From the NCBI RefSeq assembly GCF_964199755.1, contig NC_133897.1, positions 113,469,579-113,533,578 on the forward strand: a DNA stretch of 64,000 bases, in the 5' to 3' direction. The translations under genes were made by a program, and so were the position numbers. Of this stretch, positions 27,163 to 40,654 are shown in pieces. Position 1 is the stretch's first letter. Every line of letters starts with the position of its first letter. The stretch is from Larus michahellis. Its lineage: Eukaryota > Chordata > Aves > Charadriiformes > Laridae. The notes beneath the pieces were generated by a model. The model saw nothing but the letters and a program-made list of their open reading frames with translations, did not search any database and was not told where the DNA came from.

Positions 27163-27348
27163 TCTCCGGCCCGGGGAGACGCGGCGCCCTCCGGGAGCGA
27201 TGAGGGGGGAGGTGGGGGGCTGGAAGTGTTCCCCTTTCTAGCGAGCACCCCACCTCCCTCAGCCCCCACCGGGAAAGGAGAAGGAAGCGGGTGTCCGCCC
27301 GTTGCGTGTGTGTCCATGTCGTACCCCCCCGGGGTCCCCTCTACTCAC

Positions 27349-27387
27349 TCCAAGCAGACACACTTTCAGCTCGCGTATCGCCATCAT
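27349..27387 (-). CDS. RAB31: RAB31 coding exon 1 (Ras-related protein Rab-31)
   Basis: RAB31 is a small GTPase of the Rab5/Rab22 branch. It acts in trans-Golgi-to-endosome transport and endosomal sorting and is prenylated at its C-terminal cysteines. On the minus strand the exon encodes MMAIRELKVCLLG, then a GTGAGT donor at phase 0. The sequence matches the RAB31 N-terminus; the paralogue RAB22A begins MALRELKVCLLG, so the double Met and Ile point to RAB31. The beta-1 strand and the first Gly of the P-loop (GDTGVGKS) end the exon, so intron 1 splits the nucleotide-binding motif. No in-frame ATG occurs upstream to at least 27534, supporting the first of the two Met codons. Only 13 of about 195 residues are present; the rest lies beyond the left edge. 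The neighbouring PPP4R1 is in the order expected for vertebrates. Confidence 0.93.
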
Positions 27388-27620
27388 CTGCCCGGGGCCC
27401 GACCGCTCCGCATCCCCCGGCCGCCGCCGCTCCGCACTGCCCCGCCGCGGCCCGGCACAGCCGCCGCCCCCCCCCTCCCGCCCCCAAACCACCCCCCCCA
27501 CACCGGGGCCGCCCCCGCCGCTGCCGCCGGTCACATGCGCGCGGCCCCGGCCCCGCCTCGCGCTGCCCGCCCCCGGGTCGCGGGTGCCGTGTCCCGTCGG
27601 CGAGAGACCCGGAGCTGGGA

Positions 27621-27638
27621 CACACGCGCGCGCGCGCG
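27621..27638. repeat. Alternating CACA(CG)7 tract
   Basis: CACA followed by seven CG dinucleotides (27625-27638), an alternating purine-pyrimidine tract of the kind that can adopt Z-DNA. It lies about 235 bp upstream of the RAB31 start codon. Confidence 0.85.
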
Positions 27639-27880
27639 GGCGGGGAGGGGCGTATTTCGGTTGGAGAAGCGGGATCTGCTCGGCGCGGGGAACGCTGCGC
27701 CCCGGAGCGGGCGGTGTTGTGCGAGGGGCGGTGTAAATGGTGTAAATATTTGCTGTCGCGGGAAAAAAAAAAAAAAAATAAAGGGGGGAGGGAAGGGGGG
27801 AGACTGCCCCCTGCCCGGGGCTGCCCGGCGGCTTGGTCCCACACGCCGTGTGCTGGTCTAGGGACAGGGTTTGGGTTGTG

Positions 27881-30800
27881 AGAGGTCTGCGTCCATCTAC
27901 CTATTCTAAAAGAGCGACTCCGTTTCTACCCAATCCTAGTAATAACCATCTCTTATCAAAACGGGCAACCTCAGGTTGATAAGTAGGGCTGCACCCCACG
28001 CATCCAAAAGTCACGGTAAACACTACATAATGTTAGGAGCAGTCCACCAAAATCAGTGGGGTGTGTGTTGTAACCACTCTTCTCTGCTCCCTGTAGCCAA
28101 AGTCCTAGAATTTATGGAGAAGAGTTGTATGCTATAACGCCGGGAATAGCAGAACATCATCTGTCAGCTATTTTAAGTCAGAACCTCGTTCTACTTACAG
28201 GTTTATTTTCATTTTTTCACTAATTTATCAGGTAGAGTTGCCGAAGGGAAATGAAGATAATCTTGATTAGTCATTGTGAGATTACTGCCACGTCATTGGG
28301 AGCTTCCTGGCAATAAACTGTTGTGTCGTTCATTATGTCACTAATTAGTTCCACGTTGGGTCCTGCTCTCACACTGATAGGCTGGAAGAAGATGTTTGCA
28401 CTCTTCCAGAGCTCCCAAATCCTAGGCCGAGGAAATGCTTGGAACAAAGCAGTTGTTATCCCCAAGGAGGAAAACACAAAGCATTTCTAGTGGAGTATCA
28501 CAGCCTGTCAGGAGAGAGACTATCAAAAGAGAGATATCAAAGGAGAGGCTCATCAGAGAGATGCTTGTGGTTTAATTAAGCTTTTCCTTTTTTTTTTTTG
28601 GCAGAATTTAGCAAAAAGAAACAAAGCACAGCAGGTTTTTCAGACAAGCAATACAGAATATTGCCAGGATTCTCTCAGCTCTTTGTCCTTCCACAAGAAT
28701 GCATTATACAAAAAAGTCTTTCAATAAGCAAGTATAATACACTCACTAACATAGAACAATTACAGTTTGCACTCGTAGCACAACTAATTGAAAGCAGCCC
28801 GACATTTCAGCCAGTAATTAATTCTACAAATAGACAGGAGATATGAATTTTATGTGTTTTACACCATTTCATTCCATCCTTTCTTTCAATTTTAAGTCTG
28901 AGTAAAATGTTGTTCCTCTAACTTTGATTCAGACTTTTCCACTGTTGAGGGGCTGAGATTCGCAGGCAGTGGTATGGTTCAGGAAGACCTTTCCATAAAT
29001 TCTTCTGTCTTCTGTCAGATCTTTAAACATTTTCGTGTCTTTAATGTATCCTATTGGTCATTTATCCCTTTTCTTTGGTCTGTATTTTGTAATACTCAAA
29101 GTTTGGGAATTTTTGCTTATTTTACACGTGAAACATTATACCAGCTGAATGAATTTCAGCAAGAGGCACTTGGATTACATTAGATTCTAATCTAATCTAC
29201 ATTAGGTTGTGGATTACAAAAGGAGATTGATAAATGGTACACCGTGTTCAAAGCTGTTCACTGTCACAAACACAGCTTGAGGGCTTGTCTATAGGTTTGC
29301 TTGGATTAAGCTGCAATGATGTAATGGGAGCATCCACAGAGCAGATTAATGCACTTTGTTATACGTGCATTGACTCTGCAAGCTTTCACTGAGGCGCCTT
29401 AGCTTTCCCAAGCCTCTCAATGCAGGCGTGCACTACAGTACAATAAGTAAAGTTGCAGTTTGGGAGAGCACTTGCTTAAACTCGTCCATTTTTGAGACAG
29501 TAATACATCCCACTGACTCCAAAGGCACGTAAGTACATGCCTAATTGCTGCCTTGACTCAGTACCACCGTAATACAACAAAACACCTGAGAAATCTGCCC
29601 AGGAAAGCAAGTCAGATTCCCATTTTTTTCCTTACCTGAGGAAACTTCTCAAATACACAGTGGTGAAACAGGAGCCCTCACTAGAAAAGGTTAAAGCCCA
29701 GACCTCGAAAACTTACTTCTGAAGACAGCAAATAACTAATGAGCTACTTTTAGAAATGAGCAAATTTTTTAGAACGGTGGCATGAATATGACCCAGTGGA
29801 AGCTGTTCAGGCTGAAACAGCAGGAGAGAGAGCATTAAGGAAGGGCAATTTTACTTACACAGGCAAAAAGTCTAAAGAGCCAAACAAACAAAAAAAAAAA
29901 AGAACAACCAGAGGAAAAAATAACCCATTGTACTCATTTAAACAAAGAGTCTAGGAACAAAGAAAAAAAAAAAAAGGAAAAAATATCCCCCAAAATTAGG
30001 GAGATAAGAAGAGAGAAAAACAACAATACAAACAGACATGTGCTCCAGTATTAAAAAAAGCTTATGACGTTTGTTCTTCCAGGAACTGGTATAATCCTTG
30101 TGTTTGTCTGCATGCAAGACGCTGTGGTCAGGAAAACATTTTTGAGGAATTGGTCATGTTGCAGTGTTTTCAAATGGCTGGTTAAAAGCAAAAGAAAACA
30201 AGTCTTTGCATCCTAAAGGTTTTCTTTTTTACCTTTTTGTAGCATCTTATTCAATGAACAATTACAGGTTTTGAAGCAGTGATTTAGCTCACTTCTTTCT
30301 ACCCAACTGTATTTTGCATGTGGGAATTACAAAGCCAAGAGCAGCTCTCTTCTTCAGCAGCCTTCCTTGAGAGTTTCAGGTAATCCATTCTCTCCTCAGA
30401 AATCATTTGCTTCAGTGTCCAGAAACCAAAGGAGCCAGACCGTCCTTTAGTTTATTCTAACTTCATAACAGTGCAATTGCACTGATCTCAAATTAGTTAC
30501 TCCTTAGTGTGAGAGATTTGGGTCCTCGGAGCTGGGCTTAAGCCAGCAACATGCGATCTGGCTCAAGGTGTTTCTGAGTGTGTGATAATTGGAAAGTTTG
30601 TTCAGGCCTGTCTCTGTCTGGAAATTCAAGGTAGTACTAGTTGCCTTGGGAGGGTAGGATTGATTCATCCTTCACTTTGGGGTTTGTTGGGTTGGGGCTT
30701 TTTTTTGCTTAGGCAGTTAAAGGAGGACTATGCTGTCACTCACCCTAGTTTTTTCAGTGTAACGCCACTGATTTCACGTAACAGAGGAAGGAAGACAGCC

Positions 30801-33800
30801 TCCTGCTTAGAGGCGCAAGACCAGGAGTACGGAAGACAGGGTTATTCTCCCGCCTGCAGCGTTGCCTTGCTGTGAGACCTGGGGCTGGGTGCCTGGCAGT
30901 GCCCTGTTCGGCGTGTGGTCCTCCAGCAATGCTGCTGCCCCCTACATGTTCCTGGGGTTCGTGCTGGTAGAAAACCGGTCCTACGTGTAAAAGTTTTCTA
31001 CAGCCTCTCTAAAAGTGGTGTAGTGGTATCTATCTAGCCTATATTGGTAGGAAACTGGATGCTTGTGAGGTGCTGGCAATTTTCCCAGGTTTATGAAGGC
31101 ATTTGCCTTCCTCCTCCTGCTTTCTGTCTCCGCTGAGTGACCTATGCAGAGAAAGATCCCTCCAAGACCCTGATGTGTACCCATCTCCCGAAACTGCTGT
31201 TGCCTGTCCTGAGCACCTGATGAGTTACTTCCTTTCTCACACTGTTGCTTTCCCTCTCCATTTCTTGGCAAGCGTCTTCCTCACACAAAAATGTTATCCC
31301 TCCTCTTCACTGGCGAGTTCAATCCAGACCCTCCTACTATGGGCTGCCATCCCAGCTCTTATTCCCAAGGCTCAGAGCGGCAGGCAAGTTAACTCAATGC
31401 TGCCCGGGGAGAAATGCCTCTGCGTCCCATGGATGACACAAACGTGCAGTACAGCAATGACTGCCGCCACGGAAATTTTGCCGGTGCCTGCCCAAGGAAC
31501 TGCCAAAATCTCTTAAAAGGAAAGCAGCTGCTGCTGAGCAAGCAGTTCTTCGAGCAGGAGGCGCAGCTTCCAGCTCCGACCCTAGATCCCACACAAAATC
31601 CAGTGGTTACGAAATGGCTAAAATTCTGGAAGATGCTATTTTTTGTTCTTTTGTTTACTTAACCACCACAAAAGTTAGAAAAGGGCTGCCCTGGAATGGC
31701 ATCATGAGGCTCCTGAGACATGAAAACCTGAGAAGTACAGGAATGACCTTCTGGAAATCAAGGGCCTGATTCCAATTTCAGTCACATAGCTCTTAAACCA
31801 CTGCAAATTTTTTTTTTTTTTTAGCTTGAGTAGGGTTATTCCACTTCATTTCACATGCAAAAAGTAAATTAGGCCCCTCATAGCATTAATGCCAGGAGAA
31901 TCTGCAGCTGCCTGTTACTTCATTTTATTGTAGTGTCTCTTCATGTTTTAACAGCTCTTGTTTGTGGCATTTATATAGTCCAGTTACTCCATCCTGAATA
32001 GGAAATCTGCTGGGAGAGGTTAGAGGGGAGTAAACCTCTGCAAGATCCTACTTGCAGCTTCACTGCCAAGTATTTTGAAAAGCAGCATTATTGCTATTGA
32101 AAAAAACCTGGGGGTTGTTTGAATAAAGCTTACCGGCATGCTTCTTCATAGACCTTGTAACAGATACACTGTTCCTAAAGTGCTTGGGAAAGATTTTGGC
32201 AGTAATAAATATAAGTTTGTCAAGAGGGTCAAATTTACTCCACTGGTTCACCGTTAATCCCCAGGGCAATCTCCTATCGCAGGAGAATGGTAGTGAAAAG
32301 TAATGCAAGTTTTCTCATTCTTTGCAAGTGATGTGCCGTAGCCCCAAGCTGGTGATAGCGCTACTTCTCCACTGAGACTGTTAGATGGGGAAAGAATCAA
32401 AAAAAACTTTTTTCTTACACCTGAAAACCAGAAGCCGAAGTACAAGAACACTGTGTATACTATAGGCAATTAAGCACCAAGAAAGGACAAGAACTAGCTA
32501 AAGCAAAATACCAGTTCAACTAAAAAATAGACTTAAATTGGCCTTAGATGGATTTGAACTGGAAGTTAGGAGTAGGGCTTTCCAAGGCTTTGGAAACTCT
32601 TTCTAACAATAGCTGCCAGAGCAATAAATAAAAAGCAAACTAATTTAAAGGCAGAGTTTGATATATGTAATAAGAAATTTCTGAGATTAGCTGATATAAG
32701 ACAAGTCAAGATTTGGTGATCCAATCAATGATTTGTCTATATCACTGAGTAAATTTACCAGTCAACACCAACTGTTCAGGCTGGACATCAGGCCTGATAT
32801 ATCACAAATGAATCAAGTTAGAGCTCTTTCTACTGAGATCGAAATCACTAATGTGATTTCATTTAGTCCAGCAAAAACCATCCAGATGCTTCAGCCTGTA
32901 TATCACTTACACAGGATGAATTCATACAGTCAATTCCTGATGAAAGCTCCATATCTTATTATCAATCTCCTTTTCCATATGAACCTTATGAAAATACTTA
33001 TGTGAGCCCACGATGCTGGATGAGTCCTTACTCGTGTGACATTCCATACAAAAATATGCCTGAGCACGCACATGCTTGCAATGTAAACAGCGATCTAAAC
33101 AAAAGGTTTGTTGTGATTTCGTGTACCAAGGCGCAGTTCAGAACAGGGGGCTCGCTGGCTGTGGGCATTCAAGGTTGCAATTCGGTCGTGTCTGTAGCTA
33201 TTATAACACATTTCATTTTGCAGGTTTTCTCCTTGGCCTGTCAATTTTGAGTGCAGTTTGAGAAGACAGTGTGATTTATCATGAGTGAGTTCACGGAGGT
33301 GACATGAACTGTCTCAGTTTACTTTCGGTGGTGCTGACATTGGTTTGCTCCGTTGTTTTTATGCTTCTGGTTTAGCTGATACCTGTTAGTCGCTGCTTGA
33401 AAAGGGAACGTAAAGATCAGCTTCACCCAATTAGATGTTGTCTGCTTGGAGCAATCAATGGAGAGAGATCTCTGCTTCAAAACGCAGGGAGGCTTTGCAG
33501 CAGGACAGCGATACCTTCTTGCCTTCTGGCTCGCTGCAGGAGCAGCCCAGTGAGGGTCTCATTATAAATTACAACTGGATTTACTGAATAGCAATGCTGT
33601 TTCCCTCTAGCAGTATATTCCACAGTACACTATTAGCTTTACCACCATTAGCTTTGTATGGGGTGAAGGAGCCTGTGTTTACTACCAAATGAAAGGAGGC
33701 CATCCACAATTCTCCTTTTAATTAAGCTTAGCCTTGTAAACTATGAAAAGGGTATTATATTAAGGCCAACGTTTCATTGTCAAGCAAGCAGTCTCCTATT

Positions 33801-36800
33801 GTGCATATTGCCAAGGAGAGATAACAGGGCTCTTATACTGTCAGGAATTTGTCCTGCCAAGTGGGCACCAGGTTTGTCTAAAACATGCCCAGTGTGTGTG
33901 CGCTGCCAGCCAGAGAAGGTTCGAACTTCACATTGATTATTCCTCATTAAATCCTCAGGCAGTGAATGCACGTTGATAGGTGCTTCCTCTGGTTACAGAA
34001 GACCCAAAGAGGGTTCTTCCAAACAAGCCTCAAATGAAAATGCTTCTATCCATCCTGGCCTTACAGTAGTTTAGGTGGCGAGCAGGGTGTCCGTAGCCAG
34101 CTTGTGGTGTCGCTCCTGTCTTTTTGTCTGCAGCAGTGGAACTGGGTGTTCATTGTAAACAACCATGAGGCAACTGAAAAGGAGGAATTAAAATTCAGTT
34201 GTAAGCCAGGTGGTGACCGAGGAGACTTATCTTACGGACTAAAGTTGATTCATTTGTTTAGATTTAACAGTGAGATGGTTCTTTGCAATACAAACACTAA
34301 ATAGGAAAACAATTTGAGAAAGCAATCTCAGACGGAGAAAAATCTGATCAAGAAATTCTCATCAATCCAAAAAATCTACAGCAGGAAAGATAGAGTTCCT
34401 TAGAGTTCCTAACTCTTTCTGCTATGAGTAAATTTTTTGCGTGTTTGAATGGGTTGAAGTCTGAGTTTGGGAGCGTGACCTCTCCTCTTCCCACCACCAG
34501 TCTAAACAGTTCTGAAATGCAGAGGAAGTTTGATGTAAACTTCAAATCCCCTTTGAGTCTATGTCCTTTATGAGGACAAATTAACCCTTAAAGAAACCTG
34601 CAGTTTTGCAAAGTTTTGACCACAAAAATTATAATTATTGCTGTTATGATGCCTGTATTTTTCTTTCAGGACAAGCCCTTGTTTAATATTTATTCCAATT
34701 TCCATGTACATCAGTGGTAGTACTGCCTGTTTATGGAATTTGCCTTCCACACAGATAATCTGAGTTTGTTCAAACCTAAAAATAAATGAGAAGTCTGTAT
34801 GGTTTTTTTTGTAGATTTTTGAATATTTAGTAATAAAATAATTTACAAGGGGGACAAGGATACACTACTTGATCGAAAGCTTTATTTTTTTAATGAGGAC
34901 TGATAATATAACAATCTCTTCAAATAAGCAATAATTTGTCAGGGCCTTGAGGGCACCAACAGATGATGATTACCCTGACATAACTAATAGCTAAGAGGCC
35001 ATCTTGAAGAGCAGAAATCGGAAATATGCCCAATGCAGTGTATTTTATCAGTCGAGATTTTTTACCCTCCCCTTCAATAATTTTTTGTGGTTTCTTTAAA
35101 GGTGATTGAACGGTGAGGGGTGCATCAGGTACAAAGATCCTGTACTACACTAGGAGGCTCTAAATGTTATTATTTAGGGTGATTAAATGCCAAGCAAAGT
35201 TCTACACTAAGCCTGCATTCTAAGGGTATGCAGCGACACCTCCATCAAGTAGCAGGTAGATCCGGAAATCACATCTCTCACCTTCACAGTTAGAAAAGTT
35301 TTAAGAACAGATGAGAATAAAAATAATAGAGCAATAATTGGAAAGGTCAGTTGTGAAGGTATAGTTTAAAGAGAACTGGCACTAGTTAACTGCAGTAACG
35401 GAGCCAGCAAAGTGAAGATCTTTCTGCAGGACAACCTTAGAGAGAAGCTACCACAGTCATAATCTTTCTAATGATATCAGGTGGGTGATAAAATGGATTA
35501 GAAAATAATTAAATCTGACACTCTGACAGAGGCAAGATATCATTCAGTCAAAACACAGAAAGAGACAAAAGTCTCATTTTGGTCTTAGGACATATTTTAA
35601 AAAAATACCTCTTGGTTGAACTCTTCACCCCTTGGTTGAAGTCTGAGTTTGAGAAGCCAAATAAACCTTTTCATTAGGACAGGTGGCTGGAATGGAGATG
35701 TGGTCTCCAGCCGTTCAGGTGCAGGTGTTCATGCGGTCATTAGCAAGGGAGGGGCTTAGCCCATGAAAAATTTGGACTATTCAAGCTACCATCGTTCACT
35801 GAACTTCTGGGCATGTGTCTCGACTGTAATCCCTGTTCCAAAAAAGCTCAGGTGAGCTGCACCTCGGTGGGAATATCTCCTTTGGCTCCTCCACGGGGAA
35901 TGGGAGCACTTGGGCATCCGGGTGACCTGTGTCGTAGCGCTTGCTTGTGGCTTGCAGAACAAACAGCAACCTGGAAAGTAAGGAAATCAGACCTCTGGAA
36001 ATAACAGAGGATTTGGGGAGCTGAGTCCCAAATGCTTTGCGCAGAGGATGGGGAAAAATGGAACTCACAGCTGGCTTTATCCTGCAGGAAAGGGAGGAAA
36101 ACGACACTCTGTGAGCTCAAGACTTTTATCCAAATGCAGAGCTCCCCTGCTGTGTTGTCCCACAGCAGTAGCAACTTCATAACATCTTATTTATTCCAAC
36201 ACGGGAGTGAGGACATAAGCATCCCTTTGAGGGGACGCCTATTCTACACCTATTCTTGAACCGGTCACCCAAAAATTGAGCTCAAACTGAGGGCTGGTTG
36301 GTTTGTTTATCTAGCCAGAGGGAAGAAGTAAAACAGGCACGTAATCAGGTTCAATGTACATATGCTGTGTTAGTGGCATCTAAAGAGCTAAATGTGGAAG
36401 GAAAAAGGATGCAGAGATTTTTGAGGATAAGAACACAGAAAGTCTATCTTAAAGCAAGCCATGCTGCTCCCAGCTCTATCTTTATGAAAGCTCTAACTCT
36501 GGATCAAAGAAACAAAATCACTCTAACAGCTTGTTTTTTCAAGATAAGCCAAATTTTCACTGCCTCTCCTCTAACTTGTGCTGGCATGCTGTACACTGTA
36601 TGCTTTTCTGTTTGCTTACCAAAAGGTATCATCAGATGTATATAAACACATATAAGCTAGAGCTTTCCAAGAGAAAGGACTTTTCCTTTATTCCTAAATT
36701 CCTAATATCCTAAAGTTTTGTTCCCTGACAATTTTGAGAACTGTATAGATTAATTTTTAAGGGGTAGGTGAAGGACACCACAGCAAGCACAGCCTTCTAT

Positions 36801-39800
36801 TTAATCTGTTTCTCGCTGGGGCAAATTACAAACTAAAATCTTCCCTGTGTATTTAATCTAATTTAAATCTTAAAGTATATTTGAGTGAAAGGACGTAATA
36901 TATTATTGAAAGCTGATGCATTAGCCTATGGGTTAATAGCATTCATACCCTTAAAGAAAACAGAGTTGATATAGGAAATGTTGAGGACTAAATAGCATCT
37001 GTGGAATATTAACTCTCTATACACAGGTCTTGGAAAACAGCAGGCTGCCTTTCAAAGTCAAAGGTAGAAAGCCTTCTGAAAACAGATATATCTGCACTGT
37101 TTCCTATACTGAATTCTTTCCAGCATTAGGCTCAGGGCTACAGTTTTTCTTTTAGCTCCTGTTCTGCAGGAGAGTTCACCTTGACCCTTTCTGCCCCTGT
37201 TTTCTGGGAGTGTAAGTCTTGCAAGCTCCCTTTCCTCCATAAAACTCTTCCTTGTGAAACAGGGTATCCACAGCCTTCCTATTGCTAGTTTTCCTTTTAT
37301 TCCAGTAAACTGTCCTACCTCACAAATGCATGGATTTTGCCGAGGAAGCAGTTAGGACTACTGTAATAACATGGTTTAGCCACTGAACCGTACCGAGGCA
37401 TTGAAAAATGGCAGTGGTACTGTTAAAGCAAAGAGAAAGCCTGCCTGCTCTGGCTCCCTGACGCACAGCGCATGTACGTGCCGTGCCATCCGCTGGGTAT
37501 GCGGAAAAGCGGAGGTGTTCTGCTGGTTGGATCGTGACATCCCTCAGCCGTGCGGGGGCTGTGGGGACACACCACTGGGCTTCCCAGGTGGTTGTGCCCT
37601 CCGGGTGTATCAGAGTGGAGAAAGCAGGGGTAAGGGCAGACTACTCCGTTCCTACCGTTTAGCAAGCAGTACTGAAAAAGAGAGATGTAATGCTTGATTG
37701 GGAGCCAAAGAGACATCAAACATAATATATTTAAACAGATGTTTTATAAATGTAACAGCTTGCTTTTTAATGATTGAACTCAGGACACCATTATCACTCC
37801 TACCAGTATGAAACCCACAAGTTTCCCAGTGTTAGAGCTTCTTGTTCTCAGTATGAGTGGCTCCTTAGTCTCAGCAACGAAATCAACGCTGCAGTTTTCA
37901 AAATGCTGGCTGGAAAGGGATGCGAACAGGAAGAGTGCAGAGAGAGCGAGGTATATGCATGCAAATGTACAATCACAACAAACCCAGCTCAGCAGGCTTG
38001 TGGATGCTCAATTAATAGCAAAATTGTATTTAAATAAAAGTGTTGCAGCCATCCTGTCAGAGAACACATAGAATTTTCTTCTGTGTTGGAACTGCAGACA
38101 GTGACCCTTTAAATAAATGTTATTTTTATTAATTTTATTTGTTTTCCTGCCCTTTACTCCCAACAAGTCTGACTGTAGTCTTGTTGCCAATGGAATATCT
38201 GAGGGTGAACGATGCAGCTTTCTCATTTCTTTTTGATATTTTCACTGGGGTTCACTGGAATAAATGACACTTGGAAATACACTGAGGTTCTCATGGGCTA
38301 AACCCATCTTTATTCAGAAAGAAGATTTCCTGTGTGCTGTGCTTGACAATCATATTCCACTAAATCATTACTTTGATCCCACCCACATTCCAATACCACT
38401 GTGCATACTTTGTCGGACTTTCTTTATGAATCACCCAATAAAACACACCCAGTTCAAGATATTATTGGCAATGCTATGGTCTACGTACATTAAATCTCAT
38501 TTTAAACAAAAACCTTTGAACCTGAAATGTTGCCAGTGCTCGAATCCAAGAAGTCGTCCAAGAAATGCAGTAATGTAAAGAAGCTTCTTAATATACCTGA
38601 CACCCTTTAACTCTTCCCACAGTTAAAAAATATTACAGCTTACATTTGTACCACAACCAGGCACCTGGTGGTTCAAGCCCTATATGTTGCTTTAAAAAAA
38701 AAAAAAAAAAAGGAAATGGTTATTTATATATCAAGTGAGCAAAGTTGATTTGGAAATTATTGAGACAATGAGCCTAGCCAGGAGTTGCTTTAGGACTGTA
38801 ATTGCCCTTTCATGTCTTAGGTAATTTAATTAAACAAAGGAACTATTTTTGGACCAGGCAGTTCTTTAAACTTTTGATACTTGCTGTTACAAACCATCTG
38901 GCCCTGTATATTGTCATATTTTGTAACTCATACTGTATCACCATCTTCCTCAGAGGTTATACATGGGATTTCATGTTTATTTGAATCCCCTCTAGTTTTA
39001 TGTACATTTATTTCAGATAAAACAATTTGTTCTTTGGATTCCCTCCCAGTTCAATAGCTAAAAAGTTATGTGTCGGAACTGGCACATGTCAAGAGCCATC
39101 ATTCAGTTGTCTTCCTTATTTTGGGTAGATTTTTGGTGGTTGTTTCCTCTGTTATACAATCCTTGCTCATAGTCTGTAGATCATTTTCTAACACTGTAAA
39201 TAAGATAGACATTGAGTCTTTTAGAATATTCTCAGCCTCCACTTTTAGAGAAACAACAATTTTGATTTCAATTATTTCTTCAGTGAACGGACCTCTGCTG
39301 TATTTTGCGTATATTTGACTGGTTTCCAAATGTCGTGCCACTGTCCGTCCATACGCCTGTCTGGGCTCAGTGCTACATGAACTGTAATTACACTGTTGCT
39401 GATTGAGCTAGAGCACAAGCAGAATGAGTTCTGCCCTCAAATGCCCTCAAAAGACTGTACAAATACACACATCTAAAGACTGACTCCTCCAAAGGTCTAA
39501 AATACACGTGTGTTACTGACCCTGAAATTCAGTGTGCTTCCTACAAGAGCCAGGGTTATCTAAACAAAGAATTCTTAGGATGTAACTCCTTGACTTCTCC
39601 ACTCCTCGCATTTTTTAGGGTCGACAGGTCCTAGCAATCTCACAGACTGGGATAACAAGCCATGTCTCAAAGCAATCATTCTCCTGACACACATCCCACT
39701 GGCACCTACCACCCTTCAGATCAGCAAAAAAAGAGCTTAGCTGCCTGCATAGGCATGTACCGAATTCTCCCTGACTAAATGGATTACACTGTTGGTGGCT

Positions 39801-40654
39801 CAATAGGGTGGCCAAGAAGGCTTCCAGCCAGGCAGTATTCACACAGGTTGTGAACCAGAGTTACTCTTGAAGCTGACCTAAGCCCAGTTCAAATCTGAAA
39901 AGGGTCTGCAGACAGGTTCGCAGACTCCACTTGGGTCAGGATTTGGGTTTTGTTTCTATTTCACTCTGGAAAAATGCATTTTGAGTGTAAGAAAACAGTA
40001 AGAAGGTTCAAAAACTGTTGATGAAAAAAGAATTTGAAGCGCAGCTTGCTGAGAGGAGTTCAGGATGGAGGAGCAAGAGGGTGGGGAGCACTGGTGCTGT
40101 AGTAAGAAGAGAAAGGATCATAGGAAGGGACAAGTTGGAAGAACGTGAAACTGATATTGGAGGACAACTGCCAATAGGGAAAGCGGGTTTGGTGGTAGTG
40201 GTAATTCAGTCCCACTTGTCCCTCCGAGATGTGTTCTGGGAACAGAACTCAATCAGAACTCAACTCTGATTCAGGAGAAGAAGAGTGTGAGCTGTTTGTA
40301 TGTGCCAATATCTAAGCAGACCTAGAGAGATGCAAATTTAAACTCAGGAGACCAGGAAATGAAGGAGTGAATAAATGCAAATATATTAATCTGAAAATCA
40401 GGTTAGGTGTTGCCTGGTAGGGGCTGGTTGGGTGAGAAGACTGCGTGGGCTGAGGAAAGGCTGGAAAGCCTGGCTGACTCAAGGGCAGGTCTAACAAGGA
40501 GGCAGGGTCTGGCCTGGCATGTAACTTAGAGCTGGCACATTCAGAATCACGCATTACATTGCTACCTGTCACATATGCGCTGGCATCAGATAGCGAAAAA
40601 TAGCATGGAAGATTTTTTTGGGGTGTGTTTTGTTATATTTTATTCACTGTTTTC
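27881..40654. other. Intergenic DNA between RAB31 and PPP4R1, no gene recognised
   Basis: AT-rich sequence with short frames only. The plus-strand frame at 31103-31516 and the frames at 32733-33250 lack recognisable domains and convincing splice or start context. No tRNA or other structured RNA gene was recognised. Distal enhancers for either gene could lie here but cannot be told from one sequence. Confidence 0.5.
30469..30484. repeat. 16-bp perfect palindrome
   Basis: CAGTGCAATTGCACTG is its own reverse complement. Function unknown; such a site could bind a dimeric factor or be chance. Confidence 0.9.

Larger units (their letters stand above)
1..27348 (-). other. RAB31: RAB31 intron 1 (partial, runs off left edge)
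   Basis: This is everything 3' of the RAB31 exon 1 donor on the minus strand. The donor reads GTGAGT from 27348 downward. I looked on the minus strand for the next expected pieces of the protein: the rest of the P-loop, the WDTAGQER switch II motif, the YYRGS segment and the NKCDL motif. I found none, so intron 1 appears to fill the stretch. Outside the separately listed CR1 copies, LTR, hairpins and homopolymers, the sequence looks like ordinary AT-rich intron. The ORFs there are short, often lack an ATG, and show no recognisable domain. An unrecognised short exon or non-coding RNA cannot be excluded. Confidence 0.7.
26345..27880 (-). promoter_or_regulatory. RAB31: CpG island / promoter region of RAB31
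   Basis: GC content and CpG density rise sharply here from AT-rich flanks, and the island surrounds RAB31 exon 1. Upstream of the ATG on the minus strand (27388 and above) lie GC-box-like sequences around 27545-27575, a CpG repeat at 27621-27638 and no TATA box. This is typical of a dispersed housekeeping-type promoter. The transcription start cannot be fixed from sequence alone. Long open frames in all six phases of the island, such as 27100-27861, arise from the scarcity of A/T-rich stop codons. Confidence 0.8.

Noticed and set aside
27100..27861. 253-codon plus-strand frame in the RAB31 CpG island
   Set aside because: Low-complexity Pro/Ala/Arg translation in GC-rich DNA, where overlapping long frames exist in several phases; it crosses RAB31 exon 1 on the opposite strand.
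31103..31516. 137-codon plus-strand frame in the intergenic spacer
   Set aside because: No domain, biased composition without homology I recognise, and no splice or promoter context.
32530..32800. Weak resemblance to CR1 text (RLDIR-like stretch)
   Set aside because: Only a few residues match and the order of CR1 landmarks is absent.
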